Origin: an uncultured Collinsella sp.
GTDB lineage: Bacteria; Actinomycetota; Coriobacteriia; Coriobacteriales; Coriobacteriaceae
NCBI GenBank assembly: GCA_900756725.1
Contig: CAAELJ010000110.1
Coordinates: forward strand, 1 to 16,604
Length of the DNA: 16,604 nucleotides
Direction: 5' to 3'
The notes under the pieces were generated by a model. It saw only the letters and a list, made by a program, of their open reading frames with translations. It was not told the origin of the DNA and ran no database searches. This document shows positions 7,680 through 15,197 of the stretch, piece after piece. Numbering within the stretch: the stretch's first letter is position 1; each line of letters begins with the position of its first letter. The translations under genes were made by a program, and so were the position numbers.

Positions 7680-8834
7680 TTACGAACGTTGCTGCGGTCT
7701 CCATGCGCTCACGTTGGCGTCGTACTGGTTAAGCGCGCTGTTGCCGCCTTGTGCGATGGGCGCCAGGATCTCGCTCTGACGGGCGCTCAGCGACTCGCCG
7801 TCGGGAATGGACAGCGAGATATCCCAGCTCTGGCAGATTACGTCGACACGCTCGTACATCCACTGGGCAAGCTGCTTTAGATGATCGATGTCCTCCGCAT
7901 AGACGGTGTCGTCCTGAACCTTGAGGTTATTGAGCTCATCCTGGGTCTTTTTAATCTGATCGCGCAGGGCATAAGCGCTCTGCGACAGCTCCTGGCGGGT
8001 GGAGAGCGGCGTACGCAGATAGCCGTTATTAAACGAATCGATGACCTCGCCGATCTGATCATCGTCGCTGTACGACACGATGGTCTGGTACAGGCCATCG
8101 AGCCTGGCGTAGAGTTGGTCGTCGGTTAAGACGGTCTCCTCCTGAACGACCTCGGACGCATCCTTTTGCTTGGACTCTTTCTCGGTGGCCTCGCCCTTTT
8201 GGCGCGACGGGAAGGTGGTCTTGGCGGCCTGGCCAAACTGGTCGTAGAAGCCGGGCATGACGCCCATAGGATCGGCAGTCACAAACCAATACGCACCACC
8301 GCACACGGCGGCGAGCACCGCGATGACGATAAGCGGTTTGGGGATATGGCGCTTGTGCTTGTGATAGGCATCCTCGTCGGGATGGACCTTGCGCTTGGCC
8401 TTTTGCTTTTTGGGCTGGACATCATCGCGCAGGGACACCGGTGTGGGGATATCGACCTTGGGGATGCCAAAGTCCTTATCGAAGGCAGGCAGCACGCAGG
8501 TCTCGTTGGGATCGGCGGCATCCGAGAGCACCGCGGCGGCAGAGGCCGGCGCATGGGGCACCTCGGTATCGATCTGCTCCTGCGTCAAGCGCGGAAAGCC
8601 GGCCGTGCGGCCTGCTGCCAGATCGGATGCAGCCGCGTCTTTGGAAAGGATGCCCGGGGCGGGGCGCCCGCACTTGGGACAGGTGCGATCATGCGGGGAC
8701 AGGCGTGCGCCACAACCATCGCAGAATACGAACTCGGTATGCTCGGGACCGTCGCCCGGACCAACGTATGCGTTGCAATAGGGGCAGAACGAGGCGCCGT
8801 CCTCTATGGTCTTAAGGCAATGCGGGCAGATCAC
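7680..8834 (-). CDS. Membrane-anchored double zinc-ribbon protein of unknown function
   Basis: The N-terminus carries two short zinc ribbons: Cys3/Cys6 with Cys17/Cys20, and Cys38/Cys41 with Cys52/Cys55, eight cysteines in all. A low-complexity linker (about 60-140) and a Lys/His-rich basic patch (about 142-166) lead to one membrane helix (about 167-187). The rest is an extracytoplasmic helical, partly coiled-coil domain of about 195 residues. Orientation by the positive-inside rule keeps the zinc ribbons in the cytoplasm. GTG at 8834 is preferred because AGAGGA precedes it by about four bases, and the next residues are already the first zinc ribbon; a TTG seven codons upstream lacks a ribosome-binding site. 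I do not recognise a named family beyond zinc-ribbon membrane protein. It lies 105 bases upstream of the isomerase gene. Confidence 0.8.
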   Translation of the reverse strand: MICPHCLKTIEDGASFCPYCNAYVGPGDGPEHTEFVFCDGCGARLSPHDRTCPKCGRPAPGILSKDAAASDLAAGRTAGFPRLTQEQIDTEVPHAPASAAAVLSDAADPNETCVLPAFDKDFGIPKVDIPTPVSLRDDVQPKKQKAKRKVHPDEDAYHKHKRHIPKPLIVIAVLAAVCGGAYWFVTADPMGVMPGFYDQFGQAAKTTFPSRQKGEATEKESKQKDASEVVQEETVLTDDQLYARLDGLYQTIVSYSDDDQIGEVIDSFNNGYLRTPLSTRQELSQSAYALRDQIKKTQDELNNLKVQDDTVYAEDIDHLKQLAQWMYERVDVICQSWDISLSIPDGESLSARQSEILAPIAQGGNSALNQYDANVSAWRPQQRS

Positions 8835-8914
8835 GGCTTCCTCTTTTCGGAGCAATTCATACAGTCGAGGTTAGAGCATAACATCGCCACGCCCCCACAG
8901 GGGCAAGGCACCAA

Positions 8915-9009
8915 TTCAACATCCCCGCTCACCCCTAAGTTGCGGTGAAATAGAGACTGAATAGGATGTTGAAACGCCTAAACGGTCCCTATTTCACCGC
9001 AACTTAGGG
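8915..9009. repeat. 21-bp perfect inverted repeat with a flank-complementary loop
   Basis: Arms 8933-8953 and 8989-9009 are exact reverse complements. Five further pairs continue inward (8955-8959 with 8983-8987, one of them a G-T wobble). Inside the remaining loop, bases 8964-8973 are the exact reverse complement of 8915-8924, which lies eight bases outside the stem. The loop can therefore pair with the flank, as in an H-type pseudoknot. It starts 11 bases after the ATPase stop and precedes the zinc-ribbon gene. There is no U tract in either direction, so it is not a standard terminator. It may be a dispersed palindromic element; no second full copy occurs in this window. Confidence 0.85.
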
Positions 9010-9020
9010 AGGCGTTGGGG

Positions 9021-11759
9021 CTAGGCGTTCTTTGCGGGCTTTTTCTTTTTGCTCGGCATCGAGACCTTAATGCCCTGGGCGGACTTGGTCACACGGGAGC
9101 GCTTGGCACCCGCGCTCTTCTTTTTCTTGGGCTGGGCCTTTTCCACACCCTCGAGCGCGCGAACCTCGGCCTCGCGAGCGGTGCGCTCCTCACGGCGCTG
9201 CGCCATATCGGCGGCGACGCGCTTGGCAAAACGCTGGGCAGTTGAGCCCGTCGAGCTCACCTTGCCGCCGCCACGACCCAGACGGACGCGAACGCCGCGG
9301 CCAAAGCCGGTGGCAGCATGGCGACGACGCGGCTTAAGCGAATCCATCATCGTGGCGAGCTTAAAGAACACCGTGCACGTAAAGACGATGATCGCCAGTA
9401 AGATAACCGCCTCACCCGTCGACAGGTTGGCGATGGACAGCAGCTGCGGGAATCCGATAACACCCGTCAGGATGCCGACGACGACAAACACAAAAAGCAC
9501 CACACGCAAGGGCGTAAGCGGCTGCGAGATACGCCAGATCAGACTCACGCTCGCCGCACACGACGTAAGCAGGCACATGGTCGAAAGCGTGAGCTGGTTA
9601 AAGCCAAACACGCGCGCTACAAAGATATCGAGCGCCGCAGCCATAATAACCGCCAGCGACGCCGGCAACGCACGCTTGAGCACGTTGGTCAAGAATGACC
9701 CCTTCACGCGGGCGTTGTTGGGCTCCAAACCCAGCACAAAGCCCGGCGCGCCGATGCAGAAGAAGTTGATGAGTGTCATCTGAATCGGCTCGAAGGGATA
9801 CGGCGGAAACGCGATGCACAGCGCCGCCAGGCCCATCGAGAACAGCGTCTTAGTCAAGAACAGCGCCGCAGAGCGCTGCAGGTTGTTGATGGAGCGACGG
9901 CCCTCAGCCACCACGGCGGGCATCGAGGCAAAATCGTTGTCGACCAGCACGATTTCGGCCACGTTGCGCGCGGCATCGGAACCGGCGGCCATGGCCACGG
10001 AGCAGTCGGCCTCCTTGAGCGCCAGCACGTCGTTGACGCCGTCGCCCGTCATGGCAACGGTATGGTCGCGACGCTTGAGCGCCTGCACGAGTTCGCGCTT
10101 TTGCTGCGGCGTCACGCGACCAAAGACGTGATAGCGGTCCACCGCCGCATCAATCTTGGACGGCGTATCAAGCGTCGTGGCGTCGACGTAGGCATCGGCC
10201 CCCGGAACGCCCACCACGCGCGCGATCGATGACACCGTGCGCGGGTCGTCGCCGCTGATCACGTTGAGGGTCACACCCTGCTCGTTAAAGTAGCCGATGG
10301 TCTCGGCAGCCGAGGTACGGATCTCGTCGCGAATGGTCACAAAGCCCACGGGCTCGGCCTCGCCCGCCATATCGCCGTCGGGCGTAAAGCCGTCCACGCG
10401 GGCCACAACAAGCACGCGGCAGGTGTCGGCAAGCTCGGCCACACGATTCTCGACCTGCGCAAAGACGCGCTCCGAAAGCACAAATTGCGCTGCGCCCATC
10501 ACATAGGAGCCCTGCGCAAACGAGGCGCCGCTCCACTTTTTGGACGAAGAGAACGGAATGACCGCCAGCGGCTCTGACACCTCGACCGGGCGGTCGGCGT
10601 AATAGTTGAGCAGCGCCTGACAGGTCTCGTTGGCGTCTGCCGAGGTGGCACGCGCCACGTTGGCGAGCGCAAAATCGAGGACCGTGGTCTCGACGGGGAC
10701 AGCTGCCTCGTCCGAGTCCGCGCCAAAGCCAACGCCCTCAACAGGCAGCGGGTAGGTACCCTCGACCTCCATACGGCCCGAGGTAATGGTGCCCGTCTTG
10801 TCCAGGCACAGCACGTCGACGCGCGCGAGCGTCTCGATACAGTAGAGCTGCTGCGCGAGTACCTTGCGGCGCGCCAGACGCACCGTGGCGATGGCAAGCA
10901 CCGACGAAGTCAGCAGCACCAGGCCCTGCGGAATCATGCCCAAAAGAGCGCCCACCGTAGACAGCAGCGCCGACGAAGGCACGCGACCGGCAAGCAGCTC
11001 GGAAAAACACCACGAAAGCGCGCTATCGCCCGGCGTACCGGCGGCATCCCACAGCTCGCTCACGCTCGAGGCAAAGAGCGCCAGGCCAAGCGGAATCATA
11101 ATGAGGCTCGCAAAGCGCACGATGGCGTTGAGCGCATTCATGATCTCGGAATTGACCTTTTTGACGTACTTGGCCTCGTTGTTGATCTTGGCCACGTAGT
11201 TGTCGGCGCCAACATGGATCACGCGGGCGCGCAGCAGGCCCGAGTCGATAAAGCTGCCGCTCATGAGCTCGGAGCCGGGCTGCTTTTTGATGAGATCGCT
11301 CTCGCCCGTCAGCAGGCTCTCGTTCACGAGTGCCTCACCCGAAACCACCACGGCGTCGGCCGGAATCTGGTCACCGCGCCCCAAGCGGATGATGTCATCG
11401 AGCACGATCTGGTCCAAGTCGAGCTCCACCTCGGCACCGTCGCGCACCGCGATGGCCTTCTTAGAGGTCAGCAGCGTAAGCTTATCGACCATCTTATTGG
11501 AGCGCATGGACTGGATGACGCCGATAGCGGTATTCAAAAACACCACGAACAGGAACGTGAGGTTCTTGAACGATCCGGTCAGCAACACCAAAATCGCCAA
11601 GACAGCGTTGATCAAGTTAAACAGCGTGCAGAGGTTCTCGATGATGAGCTCTTTGACCGATTTGGTCTTAAGCTCCATGTTGCGGTTGATCTTACCGGAG
11701 GCGATGCGCTCCTCGACCTCGGCGGTCGAAAGCCCGCGCTCGATATCCGTTGCTGCCAT
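9021..11759 (-). CDS. P-type cation-transporting ATPase, CtpE-like, with basic C-terminal tail
   Basis: This is an ATP-driven membrane cation pump of the P-type superfamily. In the 912-residue product the actuator motif TGES is at 151-154, the M4 motif IPQG at 276-279, the phosphorylation motif DKTGTIT begins at Asp320, and the hinge GDGVND is at 572-577. About ten membrane segments are visible: a pair near 40-80, M3/M4 around 215-290 and six after about 625. There is no heavy-metal Cys-x-x-Cys domain. The MIPxGLVLLTS and ETLARVDVLCLDKTGTIT context resembles the CtpE group, for which calcium or other divalent transport has been reported; the substrate here is unknown. Residues from about 809 onward form a Lys/Arg-rich tail that is odd for the family. 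The start is uncertain: ATG 11759 has only a weak GGGA, and ATG 11771 has none. Confidence 0.9.
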   Translation of the reverse strand: MAATDIERGLSTAEVEERIASGKINRNMELKTKSVKELIIENLCTLFNLINAVLAILVLLTGSFKNLTFLFVVFLNTAIGVIQSMRSNKMVDKLTLLTSKKAIAVRDGAEVELDLDQIVLDDIIRLGRGDQIPADAVVVSGEALVNESLLTGESDLIKKQPGSELMSGSFIDSGLLRARVIHVGADNYVAKINNEAKYVKKVNSEIMNALNAIVRFASLIMIPLGLALFASSVSELWDAAGTPGDSALSWCFSELLAGRVPSSALLSTVGALLGMIPQGLVLLTSSVLAIATVRLARRKVLAQQLYCIETLARVDVLCLDKTGTITSGRMEVEGTYPLPVEGVGFGADSDEAAVPVETTVLDFALANVARATSADANETCQALLNYYADRPVEVSEPLAVIPFSSSKKWSGASFAQGSYVMGAAQFVLSERVFAQVENRVAELADTCRVLVVARVDGFTPDGDMAGEAEPVGFVTIRDEIRTSAAETIGYFNEQGVTLNVISGDDPRTVSSIARVVGVPGADAYVDATTLDTPSKIDAAVDRYHVFGRVTPQQKRELVQALKRRDHTVAMTGDGVNDVLALKEADCSVAMAAGSDAARNVAEIVLVDNDFASMPAVVAEGRRSINNLQRSAALFLTKTLFSMGLAALCIAFPPYPFEPIQMTLINFFCIGAPGFVLGLEPNNARVKGSFLTNVLKRALPASLAVIMAAALDIFVARVFGFNQLTLSTMCLLTSCAASVSLIWRISQPLTPLRVVLFVFVVVGILTGVIGFPQLLSIANLSTGEAVILLAIIVFTCTVFFKLATMMDSLKPRRRHAATGFGRGVRVRLGRGGGKVSSTGSTAQRFAKRVAADMAQRREERTAREAEVRALEGVEKAQPKKKKSAGAKRSRVTKSAQGIKVSMPSKKKKPAKNA

Positions 11760-11785
11760 ACCACGTCCCATCACGTCGCGTCGGT

Positions 11786-11823
11786 ATAAGAAAACCGCCC
11801 GGACCATGCGAGGTTCGGACGGT
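11786..11823 (-). terminator. Intrinsic terminator of the tRNA-Arg gene
   Basis: Reading the minus strand, a 12-position stem (11812-11823 with 11794-11805, one G-U pair and one A-C mismatch) with a six-base loop is followed by TTTCTTAT. It begins 11 bases after the encoded CCA end. It should end most tRNA transcripts before the ATPase gene. Confidence 0.8.
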
Positions 11824-11834
11824 CTTACGTTCGA

Positions 11835-11911
11835 TGGTGCCCCATGTTGGATTCGAACCAACGGCCTTCTGCTCCGGAGGCAGACGCTCTAATCCCCTGA
11901 GCTAATAGGGC
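11835..11911 (-). tRNA. tRNA-Arg, anticodon CCG
   Basis: The 77-base gene folds as a complete cloverleaf. The seven-pair acceptor stem is GCCCTAT with ATGGGGC (one U-G), the anticodon stem TCTGC/GCAGA encloses loop CTCCGGA with anticodon CCG, and the T arm GTTGG/CCAAC carries TTCGAAT. The discriminator is A and the CCA end is encoded. CCG reads the arginine codon CGG, which suits a GC-rich genome. It has its own promoter and terminator. Confidence 0.96.
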
Positions 11912-11922
11912 GAACGGTTGGC

Positions 11923-11952
11923 ATTATACCCAAGTGCGCCACGGGCTAACAA
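11923..11952 (-). promoter_or_regulatory. Promoter of tRNA-Arg
   Basis: On the minus strand a perfect TATAAT (11923-11928) is 12 bases from the tRNA 5' end. TTGTTA (11947-11952) lies 18 bases further upstream as the -35 box. An A/T-rich run (11951-11977) just upstream of it resembles an UP element, as expected for a stable RNA promoter. Confidence 0.8.
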
Positions 11953-12000
11953 AAGAATAGAAAAAGCTTTGCAATTACGTGGGAGACACGGCGCAGAGGC

Positions 12001-12037
12001 TCACTTTAGAACGCAAAAGTGAAACAATTAGTATAAA
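12001..12037 (+). promoter_or_regulatory. Promoter and possible operator of the aro operon
   Basis: TATAAA (12032-12037) is a good -10 box. The matching -35 position (about 12009-12014) is a poor consensus. That position is the centre of an inverted repeat, TCACTTT (12001-12007) and AAAGTGA (12016-12022), with an eight-base spacer. This is the placement expected for a regulator that covers or replaces the -35 contact. The identity of such a regulator cannot be told from the sequence. Confidence 0.5.
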
Positions 12038-12042
12038 CTCTC

Positions 12043-12117
12043 ATGCACATATATAACGGCTCGCGATGCGGGCCGTTTTTGCAAGAGCTATCCATCGAGG
12101 TGAGAGGCACACCATGA
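12043..12117 (+). CDS. Candidate 24-codon leader ORF of the aro operon
   Basis: An ATG at 12043 opens a frame encoding MHIYNGSRCGPF followed by LQELSIEVRGTP, ending in TGA at 12115-12117. The stop overlaps the aroF start as ATGA. No ribosome-binding site precedes it, but the ATG lies six bases after the -10 box, about where transcription should begin, so a leaderless message is possible. The single Tyr codon (12052-12054) is next to the first base of the terminator stem. It has few aromatic codons for a classical leader peptide. It may be chance; conservation in relatives would decide. Confidence 0.35.
   Translation: MHIYNGSRCGPFLQELSIEVRGTP
12056..12080 (+). terminator. Attenuator-like intrinsic terminator in the aroF leader
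   Basis: A nine-pair GC-rich stem (12056-12064 with 12068-12076, one U-G) with a three-base loop runs into five T (12076-12080). No plus-strand gene lies upstream, since the neighbouring tRNA is on the other strand. The only transcript it can affect is the aro message itself, about 35 bases before the aroF ATG. This points to premature termination as a control step. Confidence 0.7.
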
Positions 12118-13136
12118 TTGCGATTTTAAAGCAGAGCGCCAGCGACGAGGCCGTCGGCCATATCGTCAGCTGGATTGAGAAGAAGGGTCTCAAGACCGAC
12201 GTCTCGCGCGGCGAGAACGAGACCATCATCGGCCTAGTGGGCGATACGACCAAGATCGACCCGTTCCTGCTCGAGTCCATGGATGTCGTCGAGCGCGTGC
12301 AGCGCGTCTCCGAGCCCTTTAAGCGTGCCAACCGCAAGTTCCACCCCGAGGACTCCGTCATCGACTGCGGCCACGGCGTCAAGATCGGCGGCGACCAGTT
12401 CCAGGTCATCGCCGGCCCGTGCTCCGTCGAGGGCGAGAACCTCATCCGCATCGCCCGCCGCGTGAAGGCCGCCGGCGCCACGATGCTGCGCGGTGGCGCC
12501 TACAAGCCCCGCACCTCCCCTTACGCCTACCAGGGCATGGGCCCCGCCGGCCTGGACCTGCTATGCGAGGCATCCGCCGAGCTCGACATGCCGATCGTCA
12601 CCGAGATCATGGACCCGCGCGACGTGCAGGTCTTCTTGGACAAGAAGATCGACGTCATGCAGATCGGCGCCCGCAACGCGCAGAACTTCCCCCTGCTCAA
12701 GGAGGTCGGCAAGACCAAGACCCCGGTCCTGCTCAAGCGCGGCATGTCCGGCACCGTCGATGAGTTGCTCATGGCTGCCGAGTACATCATGAGCGAGGGC
12801 AACGACAACGTCATCCTGTGCGAGCGCGGCATTCGCACCTTCGAGACCCGCACCCGCAACACCTTCGACCTCAACGCCGTGCCGGTGCTGCACCACCTGT
12901 CGCACCTGCCCGTCGTCGCCGACCCCAGCCACGCCACCGGCTACACCCGCTATGTCGAGCCCATGGCGCTCGCCGCGACCGCCTGCGGCGCCAACGGCCT
13001 GGAGATCGAGGTCCACGACGACCCGAGCCACGCTTGGTCCGACGGCGCTCAGGCCCTCACGCCTGACCAGTTCGATGACACCATGCGCCGCATCCGCGCC
13101 ATCCGCGAGGTCGTCTGCCAAGAGACCATGGAGTAG
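12114..13136 (+). CDS. aroF: 3-deoxy-7-phosphoheptulonate (DAHP) synthase
   Basis: The enzyme condenses phosphoenolpyruvate with erythrose 4-phosphate, the first step of aromatic biosynthesis. The 340-residue protein has the two-part build of the Thermotoga/Bacillus type: a ferredoxin-like regulatory domain (about 1-70) and a TIM barrel (about 80-335). Visible motifs are GPCSVE (101-106), the substrate loop KPRTSPYAYQG (131-141), GARNAQNF (185-192) and PSHATG (271-276). Cys103, His273, Glu299 and Asp310 fit the metal ligands, each shifted by one from Thermotoga. In that enzyme the N-terminal domain mediates inhibition by Tyr and Phe; the same is inferred here. The ATG at 12114 has AGAGG six bases upstream; an in-frame ATG at 12066 lies within the terminator stem. 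tyrA follows after 3 bases. Confidence 0.96.
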   Translation: MIAILKQSASDEAVGHIVSWIEKKGLKTDVSRGENETIIGLVGDTTKIDPFLLESMDVVERVQRVSEPFKRANRKFHPEDSVIDCGHGVKIGGDQFQVIAGPCSVEGENLIRIARRVKAAGATMLRGGAYKPRTSPYAYQGMGPAGLDLLCEASAELDMPIVTEIMDPRDVQVFLDKKIDVMQIGARNAQNFPLLKEVGKTKTPVLLKRGMSGTVDELLMAAEYIMSEGNDNVILCERGIRTFETRTRNTFDLNAVPVLHHLSHLPVVADPSHATGYTRYVEPMALAATACGANGLEIEVHDDPSHAWSDGAQALTPDQFDDTMRRIRAIREVVCQETME

Positions 13137-13139
13137 GCC

Positions 13140-14054
13140 ATGGGTACGGTGAGAAACGCACGCGTCAACCAAGGCGGCCCCAAGTGCGCCGGCATCGTGG
13201 GCCTGGGCCTCATCGGCGGCAGCTTTGCCCGCGGCTATGCGCAGGCGGGCGTCCGCGTGCTGGCCTGGGACCCCGATGACGATGTCATGACGGCCGCCAG
13301 CATGGGCACCGTCGCCGGCGAGCTCAACGACGAGACGCTCGGCGAGTGCGACATCATCGTGCTGGCCTGCTACCCCGAGGCCTGTATCGAGTGGCTCGAG
13401 GCGCACGCCCAAGCGCTCGCCGACGCCACCGATACCGAGGCCATCATGGGGCCCGTGGTGATCGACACCGTGGGCGTGAAGGGCATCGTGTGCGAGCGGG
13501 CCTTTGAGCTTGCCCGCGAGCACGGTTTTTACTTTGTGGGTGCACACCCCATGGCGGGCACGCAGTTCTCGGGCTACGCACACTCCCGCGCCGACCTGTT
13601 CCAGGGCGCACCGCTCGTGCTTGTACCGCCTGCAGTGGACGACGCACTTAAGCTGGAGCTTTTGGGCCAGGTGCGCGAGATGGTGCGCCCCTTGGGCTTT
13701 GGCAAGTTCAGCGTAACGAGCGCCACCGAGCACGACCGCGTCATCGCCTTTACGAGCCAGCTCGCGCACGTCGTCTCCAACGCCTATGTTAAGAGCCCGA
13801 CCGCTCAGGTCCACCACGGCTTTTCGGCCGGCAGCTACCGCGACCTCACCCGCGTGGCGCACCTCAATCCGCAGATGTGGTCCGAGCTCATGATTGACGA
13901 CGCCGACGCTCTCGCCTTCGAGATCGACCATCTGATCGATGCGCTCGGCGCCTACAGCCGCGCGCTCAAAGACCGCGACCAGCGCTATCTGGAAAATCTC
14001 CTTGCCGAGGGCGACCGCATCAAGCGCGCGCTCGACGACGAAGCCTCCCACTAG
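13140..14054 (+). CDS. tyrA: Prephenate dehydrogenase
   Basis: It oxidatively decarboxylates prephenate to 4-hydroxyphenylpyruvate, the precursor of tyrosine. Of 304 residues, the first half is a Rossmann fold with the dinucleotide loop GLGLIGGS (21-28) and acidic Asp44 after the second strand, suggesting NAD preference. The substrate region carries GAHPMAG (134-140, catalytic-type His136), SQLAHVVSNA (206-215) and SYRDLTRVA (232-240). The helical dimerisation half ends the protein. There is no ACT domain and no fused chorismate mutase, so feedback control likely rests on the DAHP synthase. Arogenate as substrate cannot be excluded. GGAG six bases before the ATG lies at the end of aroF, three bases upstream. 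Confidence 0.93.
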   Translation: MGTVRNARVNQGGPKCAGIVGLGLIGGSFARGYAQAGVRVLAWDPDDDVMTAASMGTVAGELNDETLGECDIIVLACYPEACIEWLEAHAQALADATDTEAIMGPVVIDTVGVKGIVCERAFELAREHGFYFVGAHPMAGTQFSGYAHSRADLFQGAPLVLVPPAVDDALKLELLGQVREMVRPLGFGKFSVTSATEHDRVIAFTSQLAHVVSNAYVKSPTAQVHHGFSAGSYRDLTRVAHLNPQMWSELMIDDADALAFEIDHLIDALGAYSRALKDRDQRYLENLLAEGDRIKRALDDEASH

Positions 14055-14090
14055 ACCACCCATCACGCCAGGTCGAAAGGACCATAGCTT

Positions 14091-15197
14091 ATGGCGATTA
14101 CCATCGATATCGACACCGCACGCCCCTACCAGGTACACGTGGGCACGTTTTTGCTGGAGCAGGCAGGGCCACTCGTTCGCGCCACCGCCGGAGGCACCCG
14201 CGCCGTCATCGTGACGGACACCAACGTGGGCCCGCTCTACCAGATGCCCGTTAAGCAGAGCCTGGAAGCGTCAGGCTATGAGGTAAGCATTTGCACCTTC
14301 GAGGCCGGCGAGGCCCATAAGCGCGCCGAGACCTACGTTGCCATTTTGGAGTTTATGGCGGAGCACGAGCTTTCGCGCTCCGACGTGATCGTGGCACTCG
14401 GCGGCGGCGTCGTGGGCGACGTGGCGGGCTTTGTAGCCGCCACCTACATGCGCGGCTGCAAGTTTGTGCAGATTCCCACAAGCCTGCTCGCCATGGTGGA
14501 TTCGTCGGTCGGCGGCAAGACGGCCATCGACCTGGCAGCCGGCAAGAACCTGGCCGGCGCCTTTTGGCAGCCGAGCGTGGTCATCGCCGACGTGGGGTGC
14601 CTGGCAACCCTCACGCCCGAGCAGTTCGCCGACGGCTGCGGCGAGGTCGTCAAGCACGCCGTGATCGCCGACCCCGAGCTCTTCGCCGAGCTGGAGAAGA
14701 CCCCGCTCACGCTTGAGCTGCTGAACCGCGACGTGGCCCGCGTGGCGCTCATCATCGCCCGCAATATCGACATCAAGCGCGCCGTGGTCGTTGCCGACGA
14801 GCGCGAAACCAATCAGCGCAAGCTCCTCAACTTTGGACACAGCGCGGGGCACGCCGTCGAGGCCTGCGAGCACTTTGAGCTGGGACACGGCAACTGCGTG
14901 TCGATCGGCATGGGCATCATCACGCGTGCCGCGGCCCTGCACGGCATTTGTGACGCCGAACTTCCCGGCCGCATCGAAGAGCTCTGTGCCCGTCATGGCC
15001 TCAAGACTCGCTGCGAGCTTTCGGCCGACGCCATCTTTGCCGAGGCGCTGCACGACAAAAAACGCGCCGGTGACACCATCGACCTGGTGATTCCGCACGG
15101 TATTGGCCGCTGCAGCATCGACCGCACGCCGCTTTCCACCTTCCATGATTTAATTGCCGAGGGCCTCGGCCAGAAGGGAGACGCATCAGCATGCTAG
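14091..15197 (+). CDS. aroB: 3-dehydroquinate synthase
   Basis: It converts DAHP to 3-dehydroquinate, the second shikimate step, using NAD and a divalent metal. The 368-residue length is normal. The nucleotide-binding segment GGGVVGDVAGF (104-114) and the conserved stretch PTSLLAMVDSSVGGKTA (129-145) are intact. Metal ligands are Glu185 in GCGEVVKH, His250 in LNFGHSAGH and His266 in LGHGN. The ATG follows GAAAGGA nine bases upstream, in a 36-base gap after tyrA. Its last seven bases overlap the aroA start, which suggests translational coupling. Confidence 0.97.
   Translation: MAITIDIDTARPYQVHVGTFLLEQAGPLVRATAGGTRAVIVTDTNVGPLYQMPVKQSLEASGYEVSICTFEAGEAHKRAETYVAILEFMAEHELSRSDVIVALGGGVVGDVAGFVAATYMRGCKFVQIPTSLLAMVDSSVGGKTAIDLAAGKNLAGAFWQPSVVIADVGCLATLTPEQFADGCGEVVKHAVIADPELFAELEKTPLTLELLNRDVARVALIIARNIDIKRAVVVADERETNQRKLLNFGHSAGHAVEACEHFELGHGNCVSIGMGIITRAAALHGICDAELPGRIEELCARHGLKTRCELSADAIFAEALHDKKRAGDTIDLVIPHGIGRCSIDRTPLSTFHDLIAEGLGQKGDASAC

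Noticed and set aside
8891..8904. Small hairpin GCCCC-CACA-GGGGC upstream of the zinc-ribbon gene
   Set aside because: Five pairs only, with no U tract and no convincing promoter beside it; too common in GC-rich DNA to annotate.
11772..11861. N-terminal extension of the ATPase reading frame into the tRNA
   Set aside because: The extra codons overlap the tRNA terminator and the tRNA 3' end, so they are an open-frame accident.
12066..12113. Upstream ATG for aroF at 12066
   Set aside because: It lies in the terminator stem with no ribosome-binding site. The ATG at 12114 is well placed and matches the normal family N-terminus.
12561..14138. 525-codon open frame on the minus strand opposite aroF and tyrA
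   Set aside because: It is antisense to two clearly identified enzymes. Its product is a Gly/Ala/His/Val-rich string with no motif, and long antisense frames are expected opposite codon-biased GC-rich genes.
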